Source: Sorghum bicolor
Taxonomy: Eukaryota > Streptophyta > Magnoliopsida > Poales > Poaceae
Length of the DNA: 64,000 nucleotides
Assembly: GCF_000003195.3 (NCBI RefSeq)
Contig: NW_018396401.1
Location: 58,171 to 122,170, forward strand
Direction: 5' to 3'
Part shown: in pieces, positions 22,901-34,725 of the stretch
How positions within the stretch are numbered: the stretch's first letter is position 1
Layout of the letters: each line of letters begins with the position of its first letter
Translations under genes and position numbers: made by a program
Notes under the pieces: generated by a model
Told to the model about the DNA's origin: nothing
Database searches by the model: none
What the model saw: only the letters and a program-made list of their open reading frames with translations

Positions 22901-23003
22901 CTCAAGTCACACTAGGCACAAGGGGTTGAATTGGAGCTTATAGGTTGCTTAAATTTTTAGAGAAGCCCAATTCACCCCCCTCTTGGGCATCTTGATCCTT
23001 TCA
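16915..23003 (+). repeat. 5' LTR of Sirevirus copy 2, interrupted by a nested solo LTR
   Basis: LTR sequence occupies 16915-18142 and resumes at 22719-23003, where it ends GATCCTTTCA before the primer binding site (TGGTATCGGAGCC at ~23006). The motif cluster is at 17345-17685 and the TATA-like box at 17729-17736. It lacks the 68-bp duplication seen in copy 1. Confidence 0.92.
18143..22718 (+). mobile_element. Nested solo LTR, gypsy-type (Tekay/Del-like suspected)
   Basis: A 4576-bp insertion starting TGTCACAGAACC and ending GGGGTGTTACA, flanked by CGGGC (18138-18142) and CGGGT (22719-22723): a 5-bp target duplication with one change. The uninterrupted LTR reads CGCGGGTGCTCC. There is no gag or pol inside, so it is a solo LTR left by LTR-LTR recombination. 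Segments such as GTACTCAGCTAGACTTACCC (~18612) resemble what I recall from long Tekay/Del LTRs of grasses; lineage is uncertain. A GC-rich stretch (21120-22060) contains long frames on both strands that show no recognisable protein. The rest is AT-rich and non-coding. Confidence 0.8.
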
Positions 23004-23055
23004 ATTGGTATCGGAGCCTAGTGCTCTTTCTTTAGGCTTCACCGCCTAGAGAAAG

Positions 23056-24375
23056 ATGTCTAACGGGGATGGACCGCCACCCATGTTCGATGGGGATGAC
23101 TTACCATATTAGAAAATACGGATGGAGTCATACCTTGAGGCATGTGACTCAAAGTGCCTAAAAGCCGCGACCGAAGGGTTTAGCCCTCCGACAAAAGATG
23201 CCGTTCTTACTCCACAAGAACAAGAAAATGAAAAGTGGAATGCAAAGGCCAAAAACCACATCTTTAGAGGCCTTTGCAAAGAGGTGTTCAACCGCATTCG
23301 GAACCACAAAACCGCCCATGCTCTATGGAAGGAACTTTGTGCGCTCCATGAGGGATCAAAGAGTGAACGCGAGGAACGCTATCACCTTGTGATGAACAAG
23401 CTTAATACATTTGAGATGCTTCCTAAAGAAAATGCTAATGAAATGTATTCTCGCTTGAATGTGATTGTAGAGGAGCTTAATGGACTTGGGCTCACTCAAA
23501 TGAGTGCTGCGGATATCGCAAGAAAGATACTATGTGTGCTTCCCATTGAGAAATATGGGCACATAGTAACCGTGCTGCACATGAACCCCCAAGATGGCTC
23601 CTCATCAACCAAGAAGGAGAAGGACTTGGCCCTCAAAGCTTCTCACAAGGGCAAAGCCAAGAAGATTGAAGTTGAGTCATCAACTTCAAGTGATGATGAT
23701 GCATCCATTGCCCTCTTGGTGAGAAGAACTACCAAGATGTTGAAGAAGCTCAACAAGAATGGAGTCAACTTTGACTCCAAGAAGAAGAAGTTCTTCACAA
23801 GTAGCAAGAGAAAGCCCATCTCTGAGATGGATTGCTACAATTGTGGTGAACTTGGTCATCTTGCTCATCAATGTCCAAAGCCCAAAAAGGACAAGTACAA
23901 GAAGAAGAACAAAGAGCAAGATGATTCAAGTGATGATGAGAAGAATGACAAGAAGCCATACAAGAAGAAAGGTGGCAAGAAGGAGTACCACAAGAAGAAG
24001 AATGGCAAGGCCTACATTGTTGGTGATTGGCTCACCGATATTGAGAGCTCAAGTGGTTACTCCTCCGGCAATGAGAGTGATGATGAGAAGGTTGCCGCCA
24101 TTGCTATTGATGCTTCATCACCATCATCTTCACCACCATCTACATCCTCTACACACCTATGCCTCATGGCTAAAGGTGATCGGAAGGTACAAAGTGAGGA
24201 TGAGAGTAGTGAAAGTGATAGTGAATATGAATCACCTTCTTATGATGAACTTGTAAAATTGCTAAACAAGTACACTAAGGTCATAAGAAAGACTAGAAGT
24301 GAAAATGAAAAGCTTGAACTTGAAAATGAAACTCTTCTAGCAAAGCTTAAATCTAGTGATGAGCTTAGAGACTAA
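23056..24375 (+). pseudogene. gag: Sirevirus gag, N-terminal part (copy 2)
   Basis: Same protein as at 2322 in copy 1. The start at 23056 (MSNGDGPPP) is followed by an in-frame TAG at 23110-23112, where copy 1 has a tryptophan codon. The next ATG at 23122 opens a 417-residue frame to the shared TAA at 24373-24375. The zinc knuckle CYNCGELGHLAHQC is intact. A 72-bp in-frame deletion near 23577 removes 24 residues between VTVLH and MNPQDG, at the end of the capsid-like domain. Confidence 0.88.
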
Positions 24376-25383
24376 AATGAGATCATGACCACTAAGCTCA
24401 AGGAGCTCAAACTCTCTTTAAAAGAACTCAAAGAAAAACATGATAAACTTGAGAGTGTTCATGATGAGCTTATCACTAGATATAGAGCAATGAAAGAAGA
24501 ACTAACAACTCTAAAAGCAAACTATGACAACCTTGAGATTGATGAAACACATGTTGCTACTAACCATGTTGCTAAGCTTGATGTAGCCACATCTTGTGAT
24601 GACTTACTTGTGGAGAGCACAAGCAAATGTGTTGATTGCAAGGGCAAGAAAGTGGTAGTGGCCGAGAGCTATGAGGACACTATCAAGCTCAAGGAAGAAG
24701 TTGTCATGCTCAAGAAAGAGTTGCAAGAGCAAGCCAAGCACAAAACAATTGTGATTGAGTCACTTGATCAAGACAAGAAGCTTGCATATGAGAACAAGTT
24801 ACTCAAGGAAGAAAATCAATATCTCAAGCTTGGTTTGATGTATGACAAGCAAGAAGAAGATGAGACATTCATCTTAGATGAGTTAGCTAGCAACAATGAC
24901 CCAATCATCAAGAAGCTAACTCAAGAGAATAGCAAGCTCAAGAAAGAGAAGGAACATCCAACCAAGGGGTTAGCCAAGTTCACAAAAGGGAAGGACCTTC
25001 AAAGTGAACTATTCATGAACACCGTCATGAAGATGGACAAGAGTGGGATTGGCTACAAGGCTCATTAAACAAAGCTCATCAAGTCACTAGCCACTCATGA
25101 TCAACTAAGCAAGCCAAAGCCAAAGAGATCCTTTGAGTGTGGTCAAGAAGGACACTTTGCTAATGAGTGTGAGGCACCACTACCACCACCCTTGCCCAAG
25201 CATGCTAGACCATTTGCCTTCAATGCTCACTACATTGTAAGGAAAGACAAAAGTGGCAAGGTCAAAGTTAGCTTCATGGGGCCGCCCAACAAGCAAAGGC
25301 CAAAGAAGATTTGGGTGCCAAAGCAACTAGTAGAGAAGGTGAAGGGCCCTAAGCAAATGTGGGTCCCTAAATCTCAAGCTTGA
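24376..25383 (+). pseudogene. gag: Sirevirus gag, coiled-coil C-terminal part (copy 2)
   Basis: Continues the gag frame after the shared TAA. It encodes the long Leu/Lys/Glu-rich coiled coil and the second, altered zinc knuckle (SFECGQEGHFANEC). An 18-bp in-frame deletion near 24537 removes AYELAI relative to copy 1, and a TAA at 25066-25068 replaces the CAA of copy 1. The gag frame ends at TGA 25381-25383; pol opens in a different frame just downstream, so in a working element a frameshift or splice would be needed. GTGTGTGTAG just before pol could be a splice acceptor, but this is not proven. Confidence 0.82.
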
Positions 25384-25399
25384 TCTCTTGTGTGTGTAG

Positions 25400-28300
25400 G
25401 TGAACTACAAGACTGGTGGATCACATTGGGTAATGGATAGTGGTTGCACTCAACATATGACCGGAGATCCCCGAATGTTCACCTCTCTTGATGAAGATGT
25501 TGACAACCAAGAGAAGATCACATTTGGTTACAATTCAAAAGGCAAGGTCAAGGGACTAGGAAAGGTTGCTATATCAAATGATAACTCCATCACAAATGTG
25601 CTCTATGTGCAATCATTAAGTTTCAATTTGCTCTCGGTTGGACAACTTTGTGATCTTGGTTTTGAATGCTTATTCAAGAAGAAAGAAGTAATTGTGACCA
25701 AGGAGGATGACAATGAAATGACATTCAAAGGCTTCCGACACAACAACTTATATGTAGTTGATTTCTCATCCGATGAAGTTGATGTCAAGACTTGCTTATT
25801 CACCAAGACCTCACTTGGTTGGTTGTGGCATAGAAGGTTAGCACATGTTGGAATGGGCACACTCAAGAAGTTGATGAAGAAAGAATTGATTAGAGGCTTG
25901 AAGGATGTGACATTTGAAAAAGACAAGCTTTGTAGTGCATGTCATGCCGGCAAGCAAGTTGCAAACACTCATCTAACCAAGACCTATCTCTCTACTTCAA
26001 GAGTGCTTGAGCTACTCCACATGGATTTATTTGGACCTACCACATATGCTAGTCTTGGAGGCAACAAATATTGCTTGGTCATAGTTGATGATTACTCCCA
26101 GTACACTTGGACATTCTTCTTGCAAGACAAGGCCGAAGTTGCATCCATATTCAAGAAGTTTGCAAAGAATACCCAAAATCAATTTGATGTCAAGATCAAG
26201 AAGATTAGGAGTGATAATGGCAAAGAGTTTGACAACACCAACATTGAAGAATATTGTGATGAAGTTGGAATCAAACATGAGTTCTCCTCAACATACACAC
26301 CACTACAAAATGGGGTTGTAGAAAGAAATAACCGGACATTGATCACCTTGGCAAGAACAATGCTAGATGAGTACAACAGTTCGGAGAAGATGTGGGCCGA
26401 GGCAATCAACACCGCATGCTACGCATCAAACCGGCTCTTTCCTCACAAGTTCCTAGAGAAGACACCATATGAGTTGCTCAATGGGAAGAAGCCCGATGTC
26501 TCATTCTTTAGAGTGTTTGGGTGCAAGTGCTACATCTACAAGAAGCGCCAACACTTGGGCAAGTTCCAAAGAAGATGTGGCATTAGCTACTTGGTTGGCT
26601 ATTCATCAAAGTCCAAGGCATATAGGGTCTTTAACCATGCCACAAAATTGGTTGAAGAAACATTTGATGTTGAATTTGATGAAACTAATGGCTCTCAAGG
26701 AGCAAGTGATAATCTTGATGATGTAGGTGGTGAACCATTGAGGGATGCCATGAAGAACATGTCGGTGGGAGACATCAAGCCAAAAGAAGATGATGATGTG
26801 CAAGTCATTGAGCCACCATCCACCTCACATGTACCACAAGATGAAGACAAGGATGTGAGAGATGCTCATGAAGACACTCAAGTCACTCATGAGCAAGCGG
26901 TGGCACAAGCACAAGATGTTGATGCTCCCCAAGCAACCCCTCAAGTGGCGCCAAGAAGATCATCACATCTCCTCCAAGATCACTCTCAAGATCTCATCAT
27001 CGGGAGTCCATCACGTGGTGTAACTACACGCTCTAGACATGCTTTATTTATTGAACATCATGCTTTTGTGTCTCTTGAAGATGAACCAAAGACTATAGAG
27101 GAAGCTCTTCATGATGCGGATTGGATCATTGCCATGCAAGAGGAGTTGAACAACTTCTCTCGCAACCAAGTGTGGACACTTGAAGAGCGACCCAAAGATG
27201 CAAGAGTGATTGGAACAAAGTGGGTCTTCCGGAACAAGAAGGATGATCAAGGCAAAGTGGTGCGCAACAAGGCAAGGCTCGTGGCAAAAGGCTTTTCACA
27301 AGTGGAAGGTCTTGACTTCGGTGAAACCTTTGCACCAGTGGCAAGACTTGAAGCAATCCGTATCCTACTTGCATATGCATCTAGTCATGATATCAAGTTA
27401 TTTCAAATGGATGTGAAAAGTGCTTTTTGAATGGTTATATTAATGAGCTTGTCTATGTTGAGCAACCCCCCGATTTTGAAGACCCTAGGTACCCCAAGCA
27501 TGTCTTTCGGTTGTCCAAGGCTCTCTATGGTCTCAAGCAAGCTCCTAGAGCTTGGTATGAGAGGCTTAGGGACTTCCTCATTGAGAAGGGCTTCAAGATT
27601 CAGAAAGTTGACACAACATTCTTCACCAAGAAAATGAATGGGGAAATCTTCATTTGTCAAGTTTATGTTGATGATATTATTTTTGGCTCTACTAATGAAG
27701 ATTTTTGCAAGGAATTTGGTGATTTGATGTCCAAGGAGTTTGAGATGCCCATGATTGGCGAACTATCCTTCTTCCTAGGATTTCAAGTCAAGCAAATGAA
27801 GGAAAGGGTCTTCATCTCTTAAGAGAAGTACACTCAAAATCTTCTCAAGAGGTTCAAGATGATGAATTGCAAGCCAATCAAGACTCCCATGGCATCAAAT
27901 GGGCATCTCGACTTAGATGAGGGAGGTAACCTAATTGACAAGACTCTCTATCGTTCCATGATAGGAAGTCTACTCTACCTCACCGCATCTAGGCCCAATA
28001 TCATGTTTAGTGTGTGTCTGTGTGCTAGATATCAAGCAATGCCTATGGAATCTCACTTGATTGCCGTCAAGAGAATTCTTAGGTATCTAAAATACACACC
28101 TTGCCTAGGCTTGTGGTATCCCAAAGGTGCAAGATTCCAACTTGTAGGCTATCCCGATTCGGATTATGCCGGGTGCCGGATTGATAGAAAAAGCACATCC
28201 GGAGGGTGCCACTTCCTAGGTAGATCACTTGTCTCTTGGATGTCAAAGAAACAAAATAGTGTTGCTTTGTCAACGGCCGAGGTGCAATACATTGCTGCCG

Positions 28301-28623
28301 GTGCTTGTTGTGCACAAATACTCTACATGAAACTAACTTTGCTAGTCTATGAAGTAGTACTAGACAAAGTACCTTTGTTGTGTGACAATGAAAGTGCCGT
28401 AAAACTTGCTAACAACCCGGTTCAACACACCCGCATGAAACATATTGACATCCGCCACCACTTCCTTAGGGATCATGTTGCTAAAGGTGACATATCTCTA
28501 GAGAATGTGGGAACGGAAAATCAATTGGCGGATATCTTCACAAAACCCCTAGATGAAGCTAGGTTTTGTATGTTGAGAAATGAACTTATTGTGCTTGATC
28601 TCTCTAACTTCACTAAAAAATGA
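25400..28623 (+). pseudogene. pol: Sirevirus pol: protease-integrase-RT-RNase H (copy 2)
   Basis: The best-preserved polyprotein in the window. The 676-residue first frame has protease DSG at residues 13-15, the integrase zinc finger (first His ~144, Cys 178 and 181), catalytic D209, D272 and E308 with 35 residues between the last two, the acidic linker, and the start of reverse transcriptase to MDVKSAF. A T-run of five at ~27423-27427 shifts the frame; RT continues from 27427 with [11 protein letters not shown] and YVDD at 27664-27675. TAA at 27820-27822 is shared with copy 1. RNase H follows (27859-28623), but the motif usually STAEAEY reads STAEVQY, so a conserved acidic residue is changed to Gln. 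Not functional as it stands. Confidence 0.92.
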
Positions 28624-29129
28624 AGTTGTGTGTTGACCTTGTAAATAGTTTTTGTTTTGCATATCATGCATACCAAAACTAAAATACAAAAAGAATTGTG
28701 TGTAGGGCTTGTCTAACATGGTTAAGATAACCCCCTTGTGTGTGTGAAAAGCTTAACCTTGGATCAAACTTGACAAGCATTAGTTTACTTTCAAGTATTG
28801 CATTTCACCTCATATCATTTGAATGCTTGTTAGTTAACCGTTTCTCTTTGGTTATGCTTTGAGCATCCGCTGTGTTCGTCCATAGATAGGGGGAGCATTC
28901 AAAGCTCACTTGGATTTAAACCCCTAGCTTTATGGCCATAGGATGCTCCTCGGTGTTTTTCACATGACTATTTTCATAAAAACTACTAAGCCTAAGGCTA
29001 AATACTTGTGAAAATTTGAGGGTTTGAGAGAGGTTACTCATACTAGTTCCAACCAGTGTTTATTTGAGTCTTCTTGAAGTTGGAACTTGGTTGGGTAAAA
29101 ATCGGACGAGGTTCTTAGTTGAAAAAAGT
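28624..29129 (+). other. Non-coding spacer after pol (copy 2)
   Basis: Nearly identical to 8029-8534, including ATAGGGGGAG (around 28886). No ORF supported. Confidence 0.6.
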
Positions 29130-29410
29130 ACTAGAGGTGCACCGGACGCTGCTTCGATGCATCCGGTGTGGTGAGTCTGTTGGACAGCACTCACCGGACG
29201 CAGGAACAGTGTCCCTGCAGCGTCCGGTGAGGTGCGTCCGGTGTTTCACCCGGCATGCCCTACGGCACCGGACGCTTAGGCCAGCGTCTGGTGGCCATCG
29301 TCCGGTGCTCAGCCAAATTAAAACACTCTCTGTGTTTTAGTCCGGTGGTCACCGGACGCGTCTGGTGCCACATAAAGAGCGTCCGGTGACCCCGCGACAG
29401 GTGCATATAA
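29130..29410 (+). promoter_or_regulatory. Putative internal promoter of the env-like ORF (copy 2)
   Basis: Same CACCGGACGC / GCGTCCGGTG cluster as in copy 1, with more copies in canonical form here, ending AGCGTCCGGTGACCCCG, then CATATAA at 29404-29410. The GC-rich leader with the same intron candidates runs to 30050. Confidence 0.55.
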
Positions 29411-30050
29411 CCCCGAGATCCGCATCTGTTTCGGCAGTTCTTCTCTCTCCCAGCGACTTCGCCCAGCCCGCAGCGCACCCCCGTGCCCTAGCCGCCTGCA
29501 AGTCGCCACCGCCGGTGAAGAGGTTTTTCCTCGTGGATTTTTCTTCCCCGTGGCCAGAACTCTTCCCAAGGCGTCCTCCTTTCCTCTCCTCGCGCCAGGA
29601 TCCTTCATCTCTTGAGGTTTCTAGGTTTTTGTGTGAGACTGAACTCCCCTGCCCTTAAGGTGTTTGGTTTAATGTCTAAACGAATTTGAATGTTGTTTTT
29701 GACAATGTTCCCCTTCGTTTACCCTTCATAGCACCTTGAGGAGTTGACTCGCGTTCCCCAACAGATTCCGATTGAGATTTTTCATCCAGAACGCGTCTCG
29801 TCGCCCGATCGTAAGCCGTTCGCGCCCGTTCTTTATCTAATCTTGCGATCTATAGGGTCTTCTCACCTCTAGCTATTATGTTTGCTTATGTATGCCCTAT
29901 CTATTCCATCTCTTGCGGCACGTTGATCTCTTGTGACAGTTTGGCAGCGATAGTCAACTCGGGGCCAAGCCCGTGGGTACGGATTGAGGCCAAGCATCTT
30001 GAGTGACAGTTGGTCAGTTGTCGGCAGTGTTTTAGGGATAGTTTCTTGCA

Positions 30051-32700
30051 ATGGCACGATGCAAGAATGTCAGTGGTCCGACAGCCAGCTCAGGGGGTTC
30101 TCTAGGAGGTGATGGTGGAGGTGATCCTCCCTGTCGCCTGTCAGCGGCAGAGAAGGGAAAAGGCAAAAAACTTGCCACCAAGAAAAGGAAGACTATTGAC
30201 AGAGAGGCAGAGGTGGCCGAGGCAATAGCAGCAACAGCTATGGCAGGAGAGAGGGGTGGACGCTCAGGTGCCCTGAGGATAGGGGCCGATCTCACGCCAC
30301 GGCAGAGGCGTGCAGTTCTTGAGGCTGAGGCTCTACATGGGTCTCCTCCTGGCACTATCATGCTAGGAGGTCAGCGTGTCAGGATTGCAGTCAGAGAGTC
30401 AGCTCAGGGGGACCCAGACACCGAGACAGAGGCAGAGGCCCAGGCAGAGGGTCTGACAGAGGCACAACAGCTGGAGCAGCCCCTCAGGAGGTCGACTCGC
30501 GCTCGTACTCAGGCCATCCCTAAGACTGATACGCAGGGTCAGTCCACCTCCGCTGCTCGCTCTACTCCAGCTCGTGGCCCTACAGCTCCTCGTCCAGCGC
30601 CAGTGAGGATACAAAAGGATTAGACCCAGGTTTCAGCTCGAGAGATCCAGGAGCTACGGTTTGTTCCCTTGCCGACTTGGTTTCCAGCTGCCAGGGATCC
30701 GAGAGCCAGTGCCAGGTTCTATACAGTGGTTCAAGAGGATATGTACGGGGCTCTTGTCCGCTCACAGGCTCAGTTCAGGGAGCACAGGGTGCTCGACCTT
30801 GAGATACTCGGGAACGTGGTCGGTGCGGACATCAGACAGTACTTCACCTACCTGACCAGTCTTCAAGAGTTACTTGCTTTACCGGGCACTTATTGTGAGG
30901 AGTGGGTCCGAGAGTTTTATGCCTCAGTGTGGGTTTCACCAGACCATAGCTATATCCACTACGCACTGGCAGGCACTGACTACAGAGTGACAGCAGAGAG
31001 GGCTAGAGAGGTTCTTGGTTTGAGAGCCTATTCCACTTGGATCGATCAGCTTTGCTACGGGAACTTCGAGCCTTCTCGACGTCCTCATGGTGGTGCTCTA
31101 CCACCAGTTGACTTTGTGGCTCCCTGTTTCCGTCAGCCTTTTGGAGAGGGCTCCAGCAGGTCAGTGGGAGACTTGACTCGCCTAGCCAGGATCCTTGACT
31201 TTGTGTTGAGGAAGACGCTCTTTCCCAGGACAGGCTACAGAGACGGCTTCACTAGGATTCAGCAGTGGTTGGTAGCCCATCTGATCTCGAAGACGCCATT
31301 TGACTTGTGGGATTTGATAGTCTCAGAGATTGAGGACACTATTTCAGAGAATTTCAGGGGTCGGCGTCAGCTGCTGTATGCACACTAGATGACCATGCTC
31401 ATCCTTCGTGCTAGGCCAGTACCTCTTCCAGCTCACCTGCAGAGAGAGCTGATAGACTCTGACACCGTGTTCCCTCACTATGACCCCCGGCAGATGCAGA
31501 GAGTGCATCACGACCTTAGAGCTCCGCCACCTCCTCGTGCACCACGTGGCCAGGTGCCACCACCCACTCCTAGGGGCACTCGCAGTTCAGGAGTAGTCCC
31601 AGAGATTGAGGAGGAGCAGGATATCGCCATTGGGGCGTTTGCAGACGCTGAGGCTGAGGAGGAGTTTGACTTTGCTTCGGACAGCTCAGACAATGATTAT
31701 CGTCTTCCAGTGTAAGACCTTCCTCCGAGGCCGCACGACCATGAGGCAGGAGGTTCCTCGAGTACTTCAGACCCCGCTCTACTTGCTATTCTAGAGGGGA
31801 TGAGAGCCGATTAGCGGCGGGCACCTGAGGAGCAGGCTAGGCGAGACAGGGACCAGGCTGCCATCAATGCAGCCATGCAGGCAAGGCAGGACGAGCTCCA
31901 GAGACAGCTTCTAACCTTCCAGCAGCAGCAGCTTGCATTCTAGGCTCAGTAGACGGCGATGATGGCCGCTCTTATGGCCGCCTCAGGGATTCAGCTTCCT
32001 CAGATACAGCTCCCAGGCACTTCGTGAGTCAGGCCTCCTACACCAGTGCCACAAAGTCAGTCCCAGCAGCCGCTTCAGCTCCCTGCTTAGAGTCAGCCCT
32101 TCTCGACGCCACAGCACCAGGTTTCACAGGGTGCTATCTTGTCTGGCTTTGAGCAGGTGCCTCAGTTCACGCATCTACGCTCAGGATTTACACCTCAGTC
32201 AGCGACAGCGTCCCAGCTTGTGTTGGATTCGTCGGCAGGCTAACACCTCAGTTTCTCTTACAGTGCTCTAACTGGTGACCCTACGCCTCCACCTCTACAG
32301 GCTCCTGTAGCCTTTACGGTCCCAATTACCACCACTGAGCGTCTATCATCATCAGTAGCTTCGTCTGAGCAGCTTGCACCTTCCTCTACCGTACCAGAGA
32401 CGTCAGCTACAGCGACAGAGTCTGTGCTAGCTTCGTCAGCAGGACTTGAGCAGCCAGCACAGCCCGTGACGGCTTCAGAGCCCGCAGAGCCAACCCAGAC
32501 CGCTTCTCCAGTACGTGCAGCTTCAGAGGATCACTCTATCTCTTCCGACTCGACGGACCCAGACCGCTTCTCCAGTACGTGCAGCTTTAGAGGATCACTC
32601 TATCTCCTCTAACTCGACGGCCGATGGATCAGATGATGCAGCACAGTTTCAGGTCGTGCCGAGGGACTCCACTGCTCCGCCTCCACCTCCTTCGTCTTAG
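30051..32700 (+). pseudogene. Env-like third ORF of Sirevirus (copy 2)
   Basis: Same ORF as at 9456. TAG at 30621-30623 and TAA at 31713-31715 are shared with copy 1. TAG at 31386-31388 is private and replaces the tryptophan codon of copy 1; on the opposite strand this is a C-to-T change in a CAG context. Conversely, copy 2 keeps CAG where copy 1 has TAG at 10170, 11259, 11283 and 11463. The conserved globular region (30669-31400) is otherwise open for 239 residues. The 64-bp tandem duplication (32493-32620) shifts the tail before the terminal TAG (32698-32700). Confidence 0.72.
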
Positions 32701-33173
32701 GTTTTTGGCGCTTGATGCCAAAGGGGGAGAGAGTTGAGAGTATGAGAGTTAGGGGGAGCTGAGCTAGAGCTAGAGCTAGAGTGGGCTTTGTTCTTTTGAT
32801 ATACTTTTGTGTGCTACTCTTCCATGCATCATGTTTACGTTTTTGCATTGCATTTGTGTGAGATACTCTTGTGAGATACCTTTATGGTTGTGAGACATGA
32901 CTTATGCTTATCTGTGATATTTTTATGTCTTGTCTTTGGCTCATATTACTTTGCTTCAGCGTTTCTACTCCGATGTACTATAAGCCTTATATGTTTATAT
33001 CCTGTTGTATACATCTCACATATTTGGATACAAGATGATAGACTTGGTTAATATAAGCATGCCTAATCCTTTTTGTTCTTATTGTCTCATGCTTATAGAA
33101 ACCAAGTCAATTGAAAACCTCATTCTCTTTCCTACTTGAGGTTATTGTCATCAATCACCAAAAAGGGGGAGAT
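32701..33173 (+). other. Multiplied polypurine tracts before the 3' LTR (copy 2)
   Basis: AAAGGGGGAGAG at ~32720, TTAGGGGGAGCT at ~32748 and the final AAAAAGGGGGAGAT at 33160-33173 abutting the LTR, as in copy 1. No ORF supported. Confidence 0.75.
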
Positions 33174-34725
33174 TGAAAGAGCATCTAGGCCCCTAATTAT
33201 TTCGGTGATTAATGACAATGTTGATTACTGTGACTAACGTGTGTTTTGCAGAGGCAAAGTCATTAGTGAGGTCATGGTAATAGGTACTCGATGAACAGGG
33301 ACGTACATGCCTACTTAATAGTGGAAATCGTTTCGGTTTTCAAAGGATGGATGGACATCATCAAGACTAGACAAGGTCTAAGTGCCATATGGTGAAGAAG
33401 GGCACTTACAGTAGTTTAGGACTTTGTTTTCCTTTGACCATAATATTAAGAGGGGCTTTGATCTAGTAGCTTGACTTAGGCAAGACTTTAGGTTTAGGTG
33501 TGGTGCACACTTGGTAAACCTAGCACTAGGCAGCTTAGAGATAGTCCTTAGATCGAGAGGAACCAAATTCGTTTTGGAACGATCGCGTTTCGATGAAGTT
33601 AGGGTGCCTAAGTAGGCACCGGACGCTGCACCGGACGCTCTGTGAATGCGTCCGGTGAGGTCCTTAGCTGTTGGAGAGCTTCGGTGCCTAGGGTTAGGCA
33701 CCGGACGCTGGCACCGGACTCACCGGGCAGCGTCCGGTCCCATACCCAGGGAGGTTGTAAACCTGCCCCGAGCTCCGGACGCTAGCACCGGACGCACCGG
33801 GTAGCGTCCGGTCTTAAACTCAGGGTGCTTGTAAAACTCCCCGGAGCACCGGACGGTGCCACCGGACGCTGGGAAGTAGCGTCCGGTGACCTGTCAGACG
33901 CAGGTACACTTAGCTGTTGGATGTCACCGGACGCTCGGTGCAGAGCGTTCGGTGCAACATCAACAGCGTCCGGTGACCCCGTTTTCAGTGGAAAACAGTT
34001 GGTTGACCTTTGGACTTCGTGGGGTGTATTTATACTTCTCCACATCGTCCATGAGAGCTCTCTTGCCCATTTGAACATCAGAGAAACTTGTTGTGGAGCA
34101 AGAGAGTAGCAAGAGCCTAGAGAGGATTGAGATTTGAGTGATTTCTTGTGAGAATCCTTCTCTAGTTAAATTCCAAGAGTCAAGTGTGCATCCACCACTC
34201 TCTAGTGCCTTGTTTGGGTCAAGTGAGAGTTCTTTGCTTGTTACTCTTGGTGATCGCCATCACCTAGACGGTTCGGTGGTGATTGGACGTAGAAGACCGC
34301 CCGGAGTTCTTGTGGGTGGCTCGTGTCAAGCTTGTGAGCGGTTTTGGGTGATTCACAGCGACGAAGTGTCGAGGAATCAGCCTGAAGAGAGCACTTGGTC
34401 CTTGCGCAGACCGCAGACCAAGGGGGAGCAAGACCCTTGCGCAGGTGCTCCAACGAGGACTAGTGGAGAGTGGCGACTCTCCGATACCTCGGCAAAACAT
34501 CGCCGAGCACTTTCTTACACTACTCCTTTACCTTGTAGCATTTACTTTGTGCTTTTACAATCTTAGAATTGCCATGCTAGAATAGGATTGGAACTAGGTT
34601 GCAAAACTTTTATCCGGTAGCTCTCTAATCACACTAGGCACAAGGGGTTGAATTAGAGCATATAGGTTGCTTAAATTTTTAGAGAAGCCCAATTCACCCC
34701 CCTCTTGGGCATCTTGATCCTTTCA
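33174..34725 (+). repeat. 3' LTR of Sirevirus copy 2
   Basis: Starts TGAAAGAGCATCTAGG and ends GATCCTTTCA, followed by ATATA. The motif cluster lies at 33615-33985 and the TATA-like box at 34027-34034. It groups with the 3' LTR of copy 1. Confidence 0.93.

Larger units (their letters stand above)
16915..34725 (+). mobile_element. Sirevirus-type Ty1/copia retrotransposon, copy 2 (defective, with nested LTR)
   Basis: Same family, same insertion point and same flanks as copy 1: the left flank ends ...GACGTGTGACATATG and the right flank starts ATATAGAATCTTGC. It is 17.8 kb because a 4.58-kb solo LTR sits in its 5' LTR. It lacks the LTR remnant and scrambled patch of copy 1, so its protease-integrase frame is intact. 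It shares with copy 1 the TAA after gag, the TAA in pol after RVFIS, the TAG at the end of the first env-like block and the 64-bp duplication. Confidence 0.92.
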